From Crotalaria pallida (taxonomy: Eukaryota > Streptophyta > Magnoliopsida > Fabales > Fabaceae): a DNA stretch of 64,000 bases. The position numbers and the translations under genes are program-made. Shown here one piece after another: positions 1-11,006 of this stretch (its first letter is position 1; every line of letters starts with the position of its first letter). The stretch lies in NCBI GenBank assembly GCA_037953625.1, contig CM075653.1:1674001-1738000 (forward strand), written 5' to 3'. The notes below the pieces were generated by a model. That model had not been told where the DNA came from, ran no database searches, and saw nothing but the letters and a program-made list of their open reading frames with translations.

Positions 1-89
1 TTATTATTTTTCTCTCTCAGACTCACTCATACTACACTTCACGTTCCAACTCACAGAGAAAACCAAGAGACAAGCCCTAGAGAGAAGAC

Positions 90-3019
90 ATGCTGCCACC
101 ACCGCCCTTTTTTCCGGCCTCCGACACGCCGCCGTCGCCCTCCGACGCCGTTATAACGACTGCCACGCAACCCTATTCGTTCTCCGTCTTCTTGAAGAAC
201 CTTGTAGACGCTGGCCCTAATCCCTCTCCGTTCTCCAGCCGCGACACCACCGCTAGCCACACCCGCATCGCCGCCCCCAACCACAGCCGCGACGTCGTCC
301 CCATCCCCATCCTCATCCCCAACCTCGACCCAAACCCAGCCCTCAACCCCACTGAACCACGCACCAACACACCCTCTCCAAACCCAAATGAACCAACCCC
401 CACAGAAACCGCCAGCGAACCGACCCCCAACCTCACCACTGAACCGACCCTAAACCCCCAACCTCACCCTGAACCGGCTCTCAAAGATGGTGCCAATCCC
501 ACTTCCACCTCAACTCCTGAGTAAGTTACAACTTTCAGTATAGCAGTATATAGCATGAAGCGTTGATAGTATGTTCATTAATTGAACCTAGGTGTAAGTA
601 CTTCTTGTTTTGTAGTATGTGGGATACAGGTTAGTACTTTGTTGAGAATTTGTCCTAGTAAGCATTTAATCCTGGAGTGTTCCAATTATGCAGTGTTCCA
701 GTTATATCATATTCGTTGGGCTTTTTGGGGTTAGGCTAGTATAAGCATTGTCTTTGATTTATTTATACTGATAGAGAACTTACATTGTATTCTCTGCAAA
801 TCTGAGTATGTTCTGTATCTGTTCAGTGTGGACTTTGGGGTCTAGAGTACTTCTTATACTCAGACCTGTCTTAGTTTAATGAATTTACTTTTTCTTATCA
901 AAAAAAAAATCCTGGAGAAATGCCTTCAGAATTACAATATGCTTGTCATTTGGTTCTGTTACAAAACCTCATTGTGCTTCTTAGATTTCATATAAATTGG
1001 CAAATTAGAATTAAAATGTTAGCAATATTAGGAAATAGAATTACAATTATAATTTTTTGGAATGTTAGGAATTTATTAGAAACTAAAATATAATCATTTT
1101 ATTATGCTTGCCATTGTTAGGGAGATGAATGGAGCCAGCCAAATTCCAAGAGATGGAATGACATTTGATTCCGAAGAGTAATAATTACAGATCAATGTCA
1201 GTCTATTAAAGCGGCAATTGCAGAGGTATTTCCTCAATCTCATCACCGATTTTGCCTTTGGCATATCATGAAGAAGGTGCCTGAGAAATTAGGTGCTTTG
1301 GCGAGATATAAAGAAATGAAGAAGAGTTTGAAAATCATTGTGTATGATTCTATGGAACCATTGGACTTTGATAAAGATTGGAAGGAAATGATTGAAAAGT
1401 ATGGTCTTCAAAAGAATGAATGGTTAGGGCAGCTGTTTATTGATCGTGCTCGTTGGGTGCCAATATATGTGAAAGGAATATTTTGGGCTGGGATGTCTAC
1501 GACCCAACGAAGTGAAAGCATGAACGCATTTTTTGATGAGTATGTTAATTCAAAGACCTCGTTGAGGCAATTTGTTGAGCAATATGATAGTGCATTAAAA
1601 AGTAAGGTTGAGAAGGAGAACAAGGCTGATTTTGACTCTTTGAATTCATCTTATCAATTGATTACAGGTCGGTTTTTTGAAAAACAACTTCAAAAAGCCT
1701 ACACCAATGCAATTTTTAAGTTGTTTCAAGATGAGTTGTGTGGTATGCTTTATTGTAATTTATCATTGGTTAAAGTAGAAGGTCCAATATCCATATTCAA
1801 TGTTAATGATGTAGTTGAGGGGAAAGATGGATATCATAGGAAAAGATTTGTATACAGCGTGCAATATAATGATGCAGAATGTGATGTTAAGTGTTCTTGT
1901 CTTTATTTTGAGTTTAGAGGAATAATTTGCAGACATATAGCGAAGGTTTTGATTGAAAAAGATGTGACAGAGATCCCCGCTCGTTATATTCTAACTCGGT
2001 GGAGAAAGGATATTAGGCACAGTCACTATTATGTACAAAATTGTTATGATGATTGGGAGACTAGTGAGCAAGCAATTCAAATTGATAAGTTGTCTGCTAA
2101 CTTTTTTGAGGCTGCTTATATGGTCAACTCAAGAGCAAAGTATGACTTTTTGATGAAATGGATAAATGAGGCAAAGGAAAAACTCAAAGATACTTTGAGT
2201 TGGGATGCTAGTAGTCAAACTCCTTCTTCCTTTGCTAGTGTCGGTGATGCACCAGAGCCAGGTACAAAATTGCTGCCACCATTACAAGTACGTAGCAAAG
2301 GCCACCCACCATCTAAAAGGAAGGAGTCCAAAGTAGAGAAAGTAATGAAGACATCGAGGAAAAAGAAAAAGGTAAATAAATACTTATACTTTATGCATGT
2401 ATAAATCTTTAATAGATACTTATACTTTATGCATCTATAATACTTTATGCATCACAGGTGAATCTTAGTGTAGATAATTTGAAAGAGACAAATTGTGCAA
2501 ATGACTCTACCACACAACATACATATAATTTCAGCCATGTTCAGGTTTTGGTTTAATTACTTAATAGTAAATTGAATGAATTGAGAGATTTTTGGTTTCT
2601 TATTTATGACATCATAATTTTGACATCCAGGCTACTCCTGCACAATATGTGACCACAAATAATGAATCTTGGCAAAATTTCTTATATGATGGACAATCAC
2701 AAGTATGTATATAAGACTGTGATTTATGTCATTTTGTTTGGTCTTGATTCTGGCATCTGTTTGGTTTTCTTGTTTCTCTGTTTGGTAATTTATGCTTGTT
2801 TTGATTCACTAACGTGACATTAGTCATTATATATGATCATGTTTTGTGATATGTATAATTTTGTAGAGAAATGGTGATATAGAGCGTGTGTTTAAGTTAT
2901 CATGTTTTGTTATATCATAATTTTCTTTTTTCCTTTAGGAGAATCAAGACTTTGGGGCAATGGCCTCAAGTGAGAGTTCTTTTTTTGTCAATGATCAATT
3001 CTTTGATCTCAATCACTAA
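90..3019 (+). pseudogene. FAR1-RELATED SEQUENCE-like gene with internal deletion
   Basis: FRS proteins are plant transcription factors derived from Mutator-like transposases. A model in constant frame is exon 1 at 90-520 (proline-rich, starts MLPPPPFF), a donor at 521, acceptor at 1119-1120, exon 2 at 1121-2371, then exons 2458-2544, 2631-2702 and 2939-3019 with TAA. Exon 2 opens with a typical start of the FAR1 DNA-binding domain (PRDGMTFDSEE at about 1146-1178), then jumps straight to the late MULE domain (VIITDQCQS, FCLWHIMKKVP). The junction shifts frame: the upstream frame meets TAA at 1179, and the MULE frame has TGA at 1166. The SWIM zinc finger is intact (CSCLYFEFRGIICRH, about 1894-1938) and a basic C-terminus follows. 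The rest of the FAR1 domain and the first part of the transposase domain, including the FDATY region, are missing. A 3' UTR intron is likely at 3026-3124. The proline-rich exon 1 is unusual for the family, so its membership rests on the in-phase splice. It could still express a C-terminal protein from the ATG at 1268. Confidence 0.75.
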
Positions 3020-3124
3020 CCTATTGTAAGTGATTAGTGAAATTTTAATAAATTTTTTAAATATATAAATTATTTGTAACTATGTCTATATATATAGATT
3101 TAATGTTGCATTTTATATTTGCAG

Positions 3125-6100
3125 CGTATAAGGAAGAAAGAATTTTGAAGACGGTGGATTGCAAGATGGCTATGAGAATTTTGACAAGAAGTTTTGGCAA
3201 TATTTTTTTGAGTTATTTAGCTATTAGGATATTTGAAATATTAAACTATTTGGCCCCTTTTAGCTTATTTTTATCAACATTTTTTGCCCTTAAATGAATG
3301 TAAATCTTTGCCTTTTATGTTATTTATGTTGTATTTCAATCATACATATATTTATTTGGTACTTTTAAAATGATTAGATATGATAAAGATTATTATTATC
3401 AAATTTGAGAGTTATTATAACTCAATTAAGCACTTATATATAAGTTTTGTGCACATTATTATGTTTGAAATATTACATAATGGGAGGTAAAAAAAGAAAA
3501 AGTTAATATGTAAAAAAAACTGTTGAAAAATTATTATAAAAATGGTATAAAAATATTATAAAAGAGTAAATAAAAAGATTGTAAAAAAAAATTAAAGTTA
3601 TGGATTGCAATATTGTTTTAAGAAAATAAAGAAAAACAAAGTTATGGAAAAGAAAAAAAGAAAAAAAAAGAAAGCTGCAGGAGTTTTATTAAAAAAAACC
3701 GTTGGAAAAGAAATGAAGAAAAAAAAATAATAAAAAAAACTAAGGAACTGAACTTTGAATAAAAAGAAACAAAGAAGAGAAGATTAAAAAGGAGGGGTAT
3801 ATTTGGAAAATAACAAAGTACAAAAAAATGGAAAAACAAAAAAGGACACTTGTCACCATTTGGTGACTAGGCCATTTTGTAGGTGGTTTTATGTAGGTGG
3901 TTATATCATTTCTCAATTGGAAAATTAATAATGTGTGATTATGTCTATTTAATGTAGCATTTATGTGATAAGTAAGCATTAATAAGCACATATGTCACTA
4001 TTTGATTGGATTAAATAAAAAGGGTACAACAACCCTTTATTTGCATAGGGTATCGAAGTAATACCCTATTTTAATTTGTTTTAAAATATAATAAAAAGTT
4101 AACTAATCTTCTTAATCTTGTTTCATTTTCATTACTGTTTTCCTAAAACATTCATAGTTAGTAAGTGGTTTATCTCATTCAATTTTTGTTTCATACCAAT
4201 ATTACTTTCTTAAAATATTTTTTTTATAAATTTAAAAAAATAAATACAATAACTAACCTCTTGACTATGAAATTAGTTTTTTTTCCTTGTATTACAAACC
4301 GGAGGGAGTAAGTTTAATGTTTGAATGCTTGATATATCAAACAACAAACAGTAAAATCTTTAAAACTCAATTCCCTTTTCCTAATAACTTTATTAATGAT
4401 TAACTAAACTGCATAAATCCTATTTTTCCTGATCAAGAGGAGTTGTTGAAGTTATCAAATAAATAAATAGAGGAGTTGTAGATAGACATATTGCAGGTCA
4501 AAGGCTGAAGTATTGATCAAAGAGCAAAAAAGTTGTCCCTGGCATGCATGTCTATTGTAGTGCTTTAGGATACAATCTCATGCAAATTGCTTTATATATA
4601 TTACCTTATCGAGAAGGTTAGTAGGCCTTCCCAGATGGATATTTGTCCCACATTCCCAAACTGAAACTGAACCCATATTTGAGTACCCAAAATTTCGATA
4701 CACACACGGTAGCTGCAGCTATTTGAGACTACTAGCTAGCTAGCATAAACTCCCCATAAGGCCGGATAATGATAAAGGAAACAAAATATCAAAATTTGTA
4801 GTATTGATTAAGATTTTTTGAATGCAATATTAAATTCATTTTTTTAAAGGTTCAATAGTAAATACATATTATTTTAATGCATAAATTCTATCTTCAAATT
4901 CTTAAATAATGAGTTAAGGAAAACTAACCATTCTCAAAAAGTTTTACCAAGTCGTATTAAGACTATCCTAGAAGCATATGACAAAAACCAAAAAGACATT
5001 ATGAGGGCTAATTATTGACTTTCGTGTTCAATTTTTGCTATCATCTCACCGCCCATGTTAAGGCTTTTGGGAGATGCATTACACTAATGTCCTGTCCTTT
5101 TTATCTGAAGAATTTGTCCTCTTCCTTATTATCAATTACCAAAGCTGTAGTAGTGTTTGTAAAATGTTAAAGGGTATTATTCATTGTTGGACAACATGTT
5201 CTGCTATGCATGTTGGGTAACATATGGGTCCCTCCTACCACATGTATGTGCCCCATCTTTTAGTTTGGAACCGAACAAATTCCTTGCTCAATATTTTTAT
5301 TTATTTATTTAATTTGTTCCATGATAATCTGACGCGGCTAATGCAAATTGGGAAGTGTGTGGTGAAGGATCGGAGTTTGCATTGCATGTGTTCAGGTTTC
5401 ATATTCTGGTTTTGGGATAACCATTTCACTTTTCAATCTCCAATTCAACCTAATCTATCTGTCTATAACCTTTAGTATTTTCTTTTTATTATTTGCAAGT
5501 TGCTAGTAGCGTGCGTGCGTGTGTTTTATTATTCAATTTTTAAATCAAACATTTTTTTATTTATTGATTTATGATATGCACATATTCTCTTTTTCACATA
5601 AGAAAACAATAATAAAGATAGTGTAAAGTACTCCTTCCATCCTTATATATAAATGCCAATTGAGGTTGATATATTTGGTGTGGGGTTGTATCACTTAAGC
5701 AAATAATTGAGGTTTCGATCTCCAACTTTTAGGAATGTAAAGAATTTCAGTTGGAAGGGTCACCCCAAAAAGGCTGAATCGTACCCGAAAGATTAGTCAC
5801 CGTGCTCGCATCGATGGATACTGGGGAAACCAATTTTTTTTCCTATAGTAGTATAAATTTTTGGAGTGGATTTGCACGTGAATTGAGGAAATTAGTTAAT
5901 ATTGTTGGTGATATTGAAATTGATAACATTTTGTATGCTATTTCAAATTTTCCCTTATAATTATCATTGGATCTCTAGAAAATGTTGAATAAATAGGAGT
6001 GTTTATAAAAAGAGGTAATTAACACCATTAAAAATTGGATCAAGTAATTATAAAAAAAAAAAAAAATCAATATACTCTCTATGCTTTTATATATAAGAAT

Positions 6101-8068
6101 GGAGTGATGGCGCATGACAAAGCCGATTATCATTTTTTACTCATTTTCTCTCAACTTTGGCAACCATCTTACGTCGTTGTTGATTCAAAGTAATTTTGAA
6201 GAAAATCAAGTATCATTACCATGTATAGTTTTGGTGAAACAGCTAGCTAGTACCTAGTTAACATAAATTTTGGTGGTGTATTCAACACGCGAGACCAAGA
6301 GAAATTATTGTTTAGGTATTTTTCCTTCTAAATTCACAGTATTCGGGAATTCCAAGTTGAAATATTGGGCTGCACTAAAGGAATTTCACACATGTCACGC
6401 ATATAACTCCAAATTTTAATAACTTGTGACGTAAGCTAGCTAATTTTAAGTCAATGCCTTCATCTCATATTTGCTTCTCAATTTTCAAAGGAATACGCTT
6501 GACCAAGTGATGAAATGATAACGGTATTACAAATGTGCGTAGAATTTATTTATTTAAATTATTTTTAGAAACAATATAGTTTTAATATACAAATTAAATT
6601 GTGTTACTAATTAAGCAAAATTTCCTGACTAGAATAACTCCTCAATTAATGCATGCATTTGGTCTTATATTATACAGTTTGATGTCTTAATCAGAATATT
6701 TGCTTTATTTATTCAAAATGCATAGTCTACCCATGGACTTTGACTTCTTGGAAATATTCTGTTAGTTGTAATTATAATTTCAAAGCAATGAATGTAGAAT
6801 ACATGGTCAGTGATCACCCAAAATATATTCAAGTTGACTCATGTATGTTGCATTGCGTCTCAACTTTGGTTCCTTGAATAATATTGAGAAACGACTAAAG
6901 GTCAAGAAAGAGAAGGGGGAAAAAGTAAACAAGAATGTTCAGTGAAATGTTTTCCTCCATGCCCCTCTTTTGGGAAAATTATTAGTTAGTCCTGGTCCAG
7001 GCACATCTCAACCATTGATAGTTTATTTTTTAATTAAAAAAATTCAAAAATTAAATAATGGATGATGGTGATTATCCTGGACCATGTAGTCCCGGACCAC
7101 CTAATAATTGCTCTTTCTTTTGAGGCAAAATTGAAGATCATATCTTTGGATTAATAACCTAAACTTAGATGGCATGATACTGCAAGCAATTAGAAAATAG
7201 AATTTCCTCCGTTTAGAATTTAGCTGTGGTCCTTGCACTTCGGTATAGAGCCCAATACTCCATGGCTGAAAGCTTACCACTTGTAGCCCATTCATTGACG
7301 GACCCTTACTTCCTTTGTATTGAGGCCCATACCCAGTGATACTGAAGAAAAAAAAAAGAAAATTAGTACTCCCTCAGTGCTCAGACCCTTTTAGCAGATT
7401 TTATATCCACTAAAAAAATTGTTTAGTTTACTGAAAAAAATTGGAAATCTAAATATTTGATATTTCTTTTTTTTTAGTATGATTGGAAATTTAAAAAGTG
7501 TTAGGTAAATAGTGGTGTTTGTGAAAAAAGTAATTAATTATCATTGAAAATTGATATGTAGTTTTATAAATAGAGACAAAACAAAAATTTAAAAAAAAAT
7601 TATATTTAAAAACAGAGGAAGTATATATCATTCGTTCTATAGGCAAGGAATAAACTTTTTTTCGGATGTGTGATGGTCTCAAGTGTCACTTCCAAGAATT
7701 GAACTGAACATCTGTAAAGATGTTTCATTAAATAATTCAAAATATATTAAATTATCGGTATAGTAATTGGCTGGTTTTATAGACAAACATTAAAAATATG
7801 TTTATTGATTTCTTTTGACTTCTTAAAGATTTACCTTCATTCTGGAAAGTATTTGATTATTATTTCCTGACAATAAATCTCAAAATATCAACAGAAAAAA
7901 TACCCATGACATTCTACATGCTTAACATGTACTTGCGAAAACTCGTTCATTGTCGTTTTTTTTCCTAATTGTACTTGCAAGGTTTGGAATAGAAACCTTC
8001 ATAATTATTTCCTTTAAACTAGCCTACTTAGCACATTATATTACTCCTGTCCTATTTTTAATATCAAA
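3125..8068. other. Gene-free AT-rich intergenic DNA
   Basis: No open frame here resembles a known protein, and the longest (5224-5475, 83 codons) has no homology I recognise and no splice context. Fragments of MITE ends of the ACTCCCTC/ACTCCTTCC type occur near 5630, 6070 and 7370. A short palindrome lies at about 6980-7106 (TCCTGGTCCAGG near one end, CTGGACCA and GGACCACC near the other). A possible SINE lies at 5655-5835. The rest is unassigned. Confidence 0.6.
5655..5835 (+). repeat. Possible tRNA-derived SINE
   Basis: The stretch carries GGTTTCGATCTCC near 5711, close to the pol III B-box consensus GGTTCGANNCC, preceded by GTGTGGGGTTGTATCAC as a possible A-box region. It stands out from its surroundings by GC content. 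I did not find clean target duplications, so this is a tentative call. Confidence 0.3.
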
Positions 8069-8654
8069 ACTAGCGTCTCGACGGACAATCCCATATTTGT
8101 CGATCCGCATTCTTATTGTCGTGTTTTTATCATAGAATTGTTTGTCATATAATATTATTTTGTAAATAAGCATTCATTTCATCTTGTTTTATATTAAAGA
8201 TGAAAAGGAGACAATGGTATAAGAAATAATTTGTTTGGTCAAATGGAGACCAACTCTAACTATCTATATTGAAGATTGAAATTGTCATATATATCCAAAA
8301 TCATTTTAGAGAAAGTAAAAATTTTGAGCGAGTATATAAAAAATAGTATATAAACTGACAGTGTAAAGATTTTTTTACACTTTCACGATATCATTTATCG
8401 TTGATGAGTTAACAATGGTCAACTTGCAAGTAAAAATAATTTATATGGATGGTGGATGATACACCGACACTCTAAAAAATTTTATACTCTAAAAAATTTT
8501 ACACTGTCAGTCCACATATATTAAACTCTATTTTTATTTTAAATCATATTCAAAACATATAGCATTGATATTTAACTAATTAACCAAAACATAACTGACA
8601 AAAAATCCACAATTAGTGCCTTACCGCCCACGTTTCTTCTTATACTGGTTGCAA

Positions 8655-9676
8655 CTTGCAAGTAGGGGTGGAAACAGGTCAGACCAGGCTTGACCTATAT
8701 AAATTATTCGGGTCTGGCCTGGCCTGTTAGCCTATTTAAATTTCTGGGCTTGGCCTGTGCAAAAGCCTAGCCTGACCTATTAGAAAGCCTATATACTTTG
8801 AAATTTTTAAATAGGCCAACAAACCTAATATTAAATAGGTCAGTCTGTCTAACTAGCCTATATATTGCTAAAACTTTGGCCTAATTAATAATGAACTTTG
8901 ACCTATTCAATGAATCGATAATGGTCCAAGCAAAACCAGTGAGAAACTGAGAATCGAAAAAATCACTCAAAACCGGTGATCTTATGGTTCAACACAACAT
9001 GACTTGGCAAAACAACATTTTATAGCTTAAATAATATGTTGTGCTTCATGAATAAAAGATGTGGGACTTGCATTCCCATTTTATAGCTTACATTCCCATG
9101 TTGTGCTCCATGAATAAAAGACGTGGGACTTGCATTCCCATTTTATAGCTTACATTCCCATGTTGTGCTCCATGAATAAAAGATGTGGGACTTGCATTTC
9201 CCAAGTCCAAGCTTGACCAACACAAGACAAGCAAAGTGCACATCAATATTATTAAGTCTCACATCATGTGAGTTGCCTGCATAGTTGCATATTTTGCATT
9301 ATATTAAGCCTCCTATAGGATGACTTGCATACTTGCACAAAGTGAATGCATGTGAATTCACATTAGCAATGTGGGACTTGTTTCCATCCCTATTTAATAA
9401 CTACATGTTAAGTTTTTTATTTATTGTATTTTTATTTTTAAAATACATATGAAATTAATAATTAATAATTAAATAATTAATAATAATAAAAATTATATAG
9501 GTCGGTCTGTTAAGCTAAATAGGCTTTTTACATGGCGTAGGCCTGACCTGTTTAGACTATATAAGCTTTTTAAATAGCCTGAGCCTGACCTGTTTACAAA
9601 AAAAGCCTGACCTGAATCTGGCCTATTATTAGGCCCTTGTAGGCCGGCTTGGCCTGTTTCCACCCCTACTTGCCAG
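8655..9676. mobile_element. Non-autonomous hAT-like element with 8-bp TSD
   Basis: The element proper is 8663-9668. Its ends are inverted repeats: TAGGGGTGGAAACAGG on the left, and the same on the complement of the right end (CCTGTTTCCACCCCTA). The flanks CTTGCAAG (8655-8662) and CTTGCCAG (9669-9676) form an 8-bp target duplication with one mismatch, the hAT hallmark. The interior has no transposase frame. It is rich in AGGCCTGACCTG-type words near both ends and has a 62-bp tandem repeat in the middle. The unoccupied site is visible in copy B near 48655. Confidence 0.85.
9061..9202 (+). repeat. 62-bp tandem repeat inside the hAT element
   Basis: Two nearly identical 62-bp units begin with GTGGGACTTGCATTCC at 9061 and 9123, and a third partial unit starts at 9185. 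A diverged partial unit precedes them at about 9013-9060. Each unit carries TTTTATAGCTTACATTCCC and CTCCATGAATAAAAG. No coding role is evident. Confidence 0.8.
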
Positions 9677-9801
9677 TCACCATAGTTCTTCATCAAAAAT
9701 AATAATTACCAAAGGTCATCTACAGTTTTTTTAGTAATTGATTGCAATATTTATTTTTTAACTTCAAATAGAAGTTTTAAAAGGTGGAATGAAACATTAT
9801 A

Positions 9802-9874
9802 CTCCCTCCGATCCATATTATAAGCACCCTTTTTGTGAGAGAAAAAGAATGCTTATAGTATGTATCGGAGGGAA
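9802..9874. mobile_element. 73-bp Stowaway-type MITE
   Basis: The ends are CTCCCTCCGATCCATATTATAAGCA and its imperfect inverted copy ending in CGGAGGGAA, flanked by TA on both sides (9800-9801 and 9875-9876). Copy B of the surrounding repeat has the intact sequence CATTATATTAAATATG with one TA, which is the pre-insertion site. Only a terminal hairpin and a short loop remain. Confidence 0.85.
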
Positions 9875-10101
9875 TATTAAATATGAAAATATTCATAGGT
9901 GAACTCCAACACCCATAGGAAATTACTTTGTAACTTGCATGCAAAAAACCAAAATTTTTAACTTCCCACACAGAGAAAGCTGCTCAAGGAATTTATCTAC
10001 AATAACTAATGTCTGTGTATTTCCGTGAAGGTTTTTTCACATTTTCACTTTTGGTCCCTTAATATTGTTTACTCATTTTCAATATTTAACAAATCCTGAA
10101 G

Positions 10102-10563
10102 TAGTTTTAAGGCTTAATTATGTCACATGTTCCTGAAATTTGGGGTACTTTTGCCGGATACCCTTATTCTTTTTTTTTTTTCAATGTTTGACTCCCTGAA
10201 GTTACTTCTGGGTTTGTCATATACCCCTACTACCAATTCTGGTCAATTTTGCTGACATGTAACATCGGAATGAATCCTGATCAGATGTAGGAGTTTAAGC
10301 ACCCGGTGCCCTGTGGGCGAAGATCCTTTTTTCCAAAACTTTCGCCAATGTGACATCACGCGGCACCATATAGCCAACCTCCTGCATCTAATTAGGATTT
10401 GATGTTACATGTAATCAAAATTGACCAGAATTTGGTAGTAGGGGTATATGACAAACCCAGAAGTAACTTCGAGGAGTCAGACATTGGAAAAAAAAGTATA
10501 AGGGTATCTGACAAAAATATCCCAAACTTCATGGACTTCTAACGTAATTAAGCCTAATTTTAA
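10102..10563. mobile_element. Mutator-like foldback MITE (GGCTTAATTA family)
   Basis: The element is 10111-10554. It has long imperfect inverted repeats starting GGCTTAATTATGTCA on the left and ending TAACGTAATTAAGCC on the right, with mirrored words such as TATACCCCTACTACC and TAGTAGGGGTATATG inside. The 9-bp flanks TAGTTTTAA (10102-10110) and TAATTTTAA (10555-10563) differ by one base, fitting the 9-bp duplication of Mutator-type insertion. No coding capacity. Confidence 0.75.
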
Positions 10564-11006
10564 TGTATGGTAATGGATCCGTAGGACTTCTTTTGAATTC
10601 ATCTATTGGCATGTATATTTAGAACTGTATTAATGTAAAAGTGACAACGGACCAACTAGTTATTATAGACATTCATAAGTAGCTACTCACATAAAAACCA
10701 TTTGAGCGAAAATTCAATTTCATATTATAGTTGACACTTTCATTAGGACATATATAACTGATATATCGTAGGATGTTGAAAATAATCTCTGATCCAAGAA
10801 AGAGAGACCCAACAACCAAAGGGTAAAAAGACAAGTGTAACTGGACTACACATCACATACTACATGAAAAGAAGTCAATGTAGTTTTGTAAAATTGGAAT
10901 CTAGTAGTTTGCAGGACAAGATTGTAATAGCCTTCTCCCGAGATACTAATAAACTGCAATCTGCAATGTTCTTGTAGTTATTTGAAGTCTCCATGGACTT
11001 TTGCAA

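Larger units (their letters stand above)
8069..9927 (+). repeat. Inverted dispersed duplication, copy A (occupied)
   Basis: Read as reverse complement, this matches 48470-49215 over its whole length apart from two insertions. Shared landmarks include GATCCGCATTCTTATTGTC near 8100, a block with GGTATAAGAAATAATTTG near 8216, the ACTGACAGTGTAAA palindromic stretch at about 8355-8520, CACAATTAGTGCCTTACC near 8610, and GGTGAACTCCAACACC near 9898. Copy A is about 1.86 kb because it contains a hAT element (8663-9668) and a short Stowaway MITE (9802-9874), both absent from copy B. No protein is encoded. The identity of the repeat unit is unknown to me. Confidence 0.85.

Noticed and set aside
5224..5475. 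83-codon open frame on +
   Set aside because: No family motif, no splice or promoter context, AT-rich composition like its surroundings.
9493..9696. 67-codon minus-strand frame with repeated SLNRSGLRHVKSL words
   Set aside because: Translation of the repetitive right arm of the hAT element.
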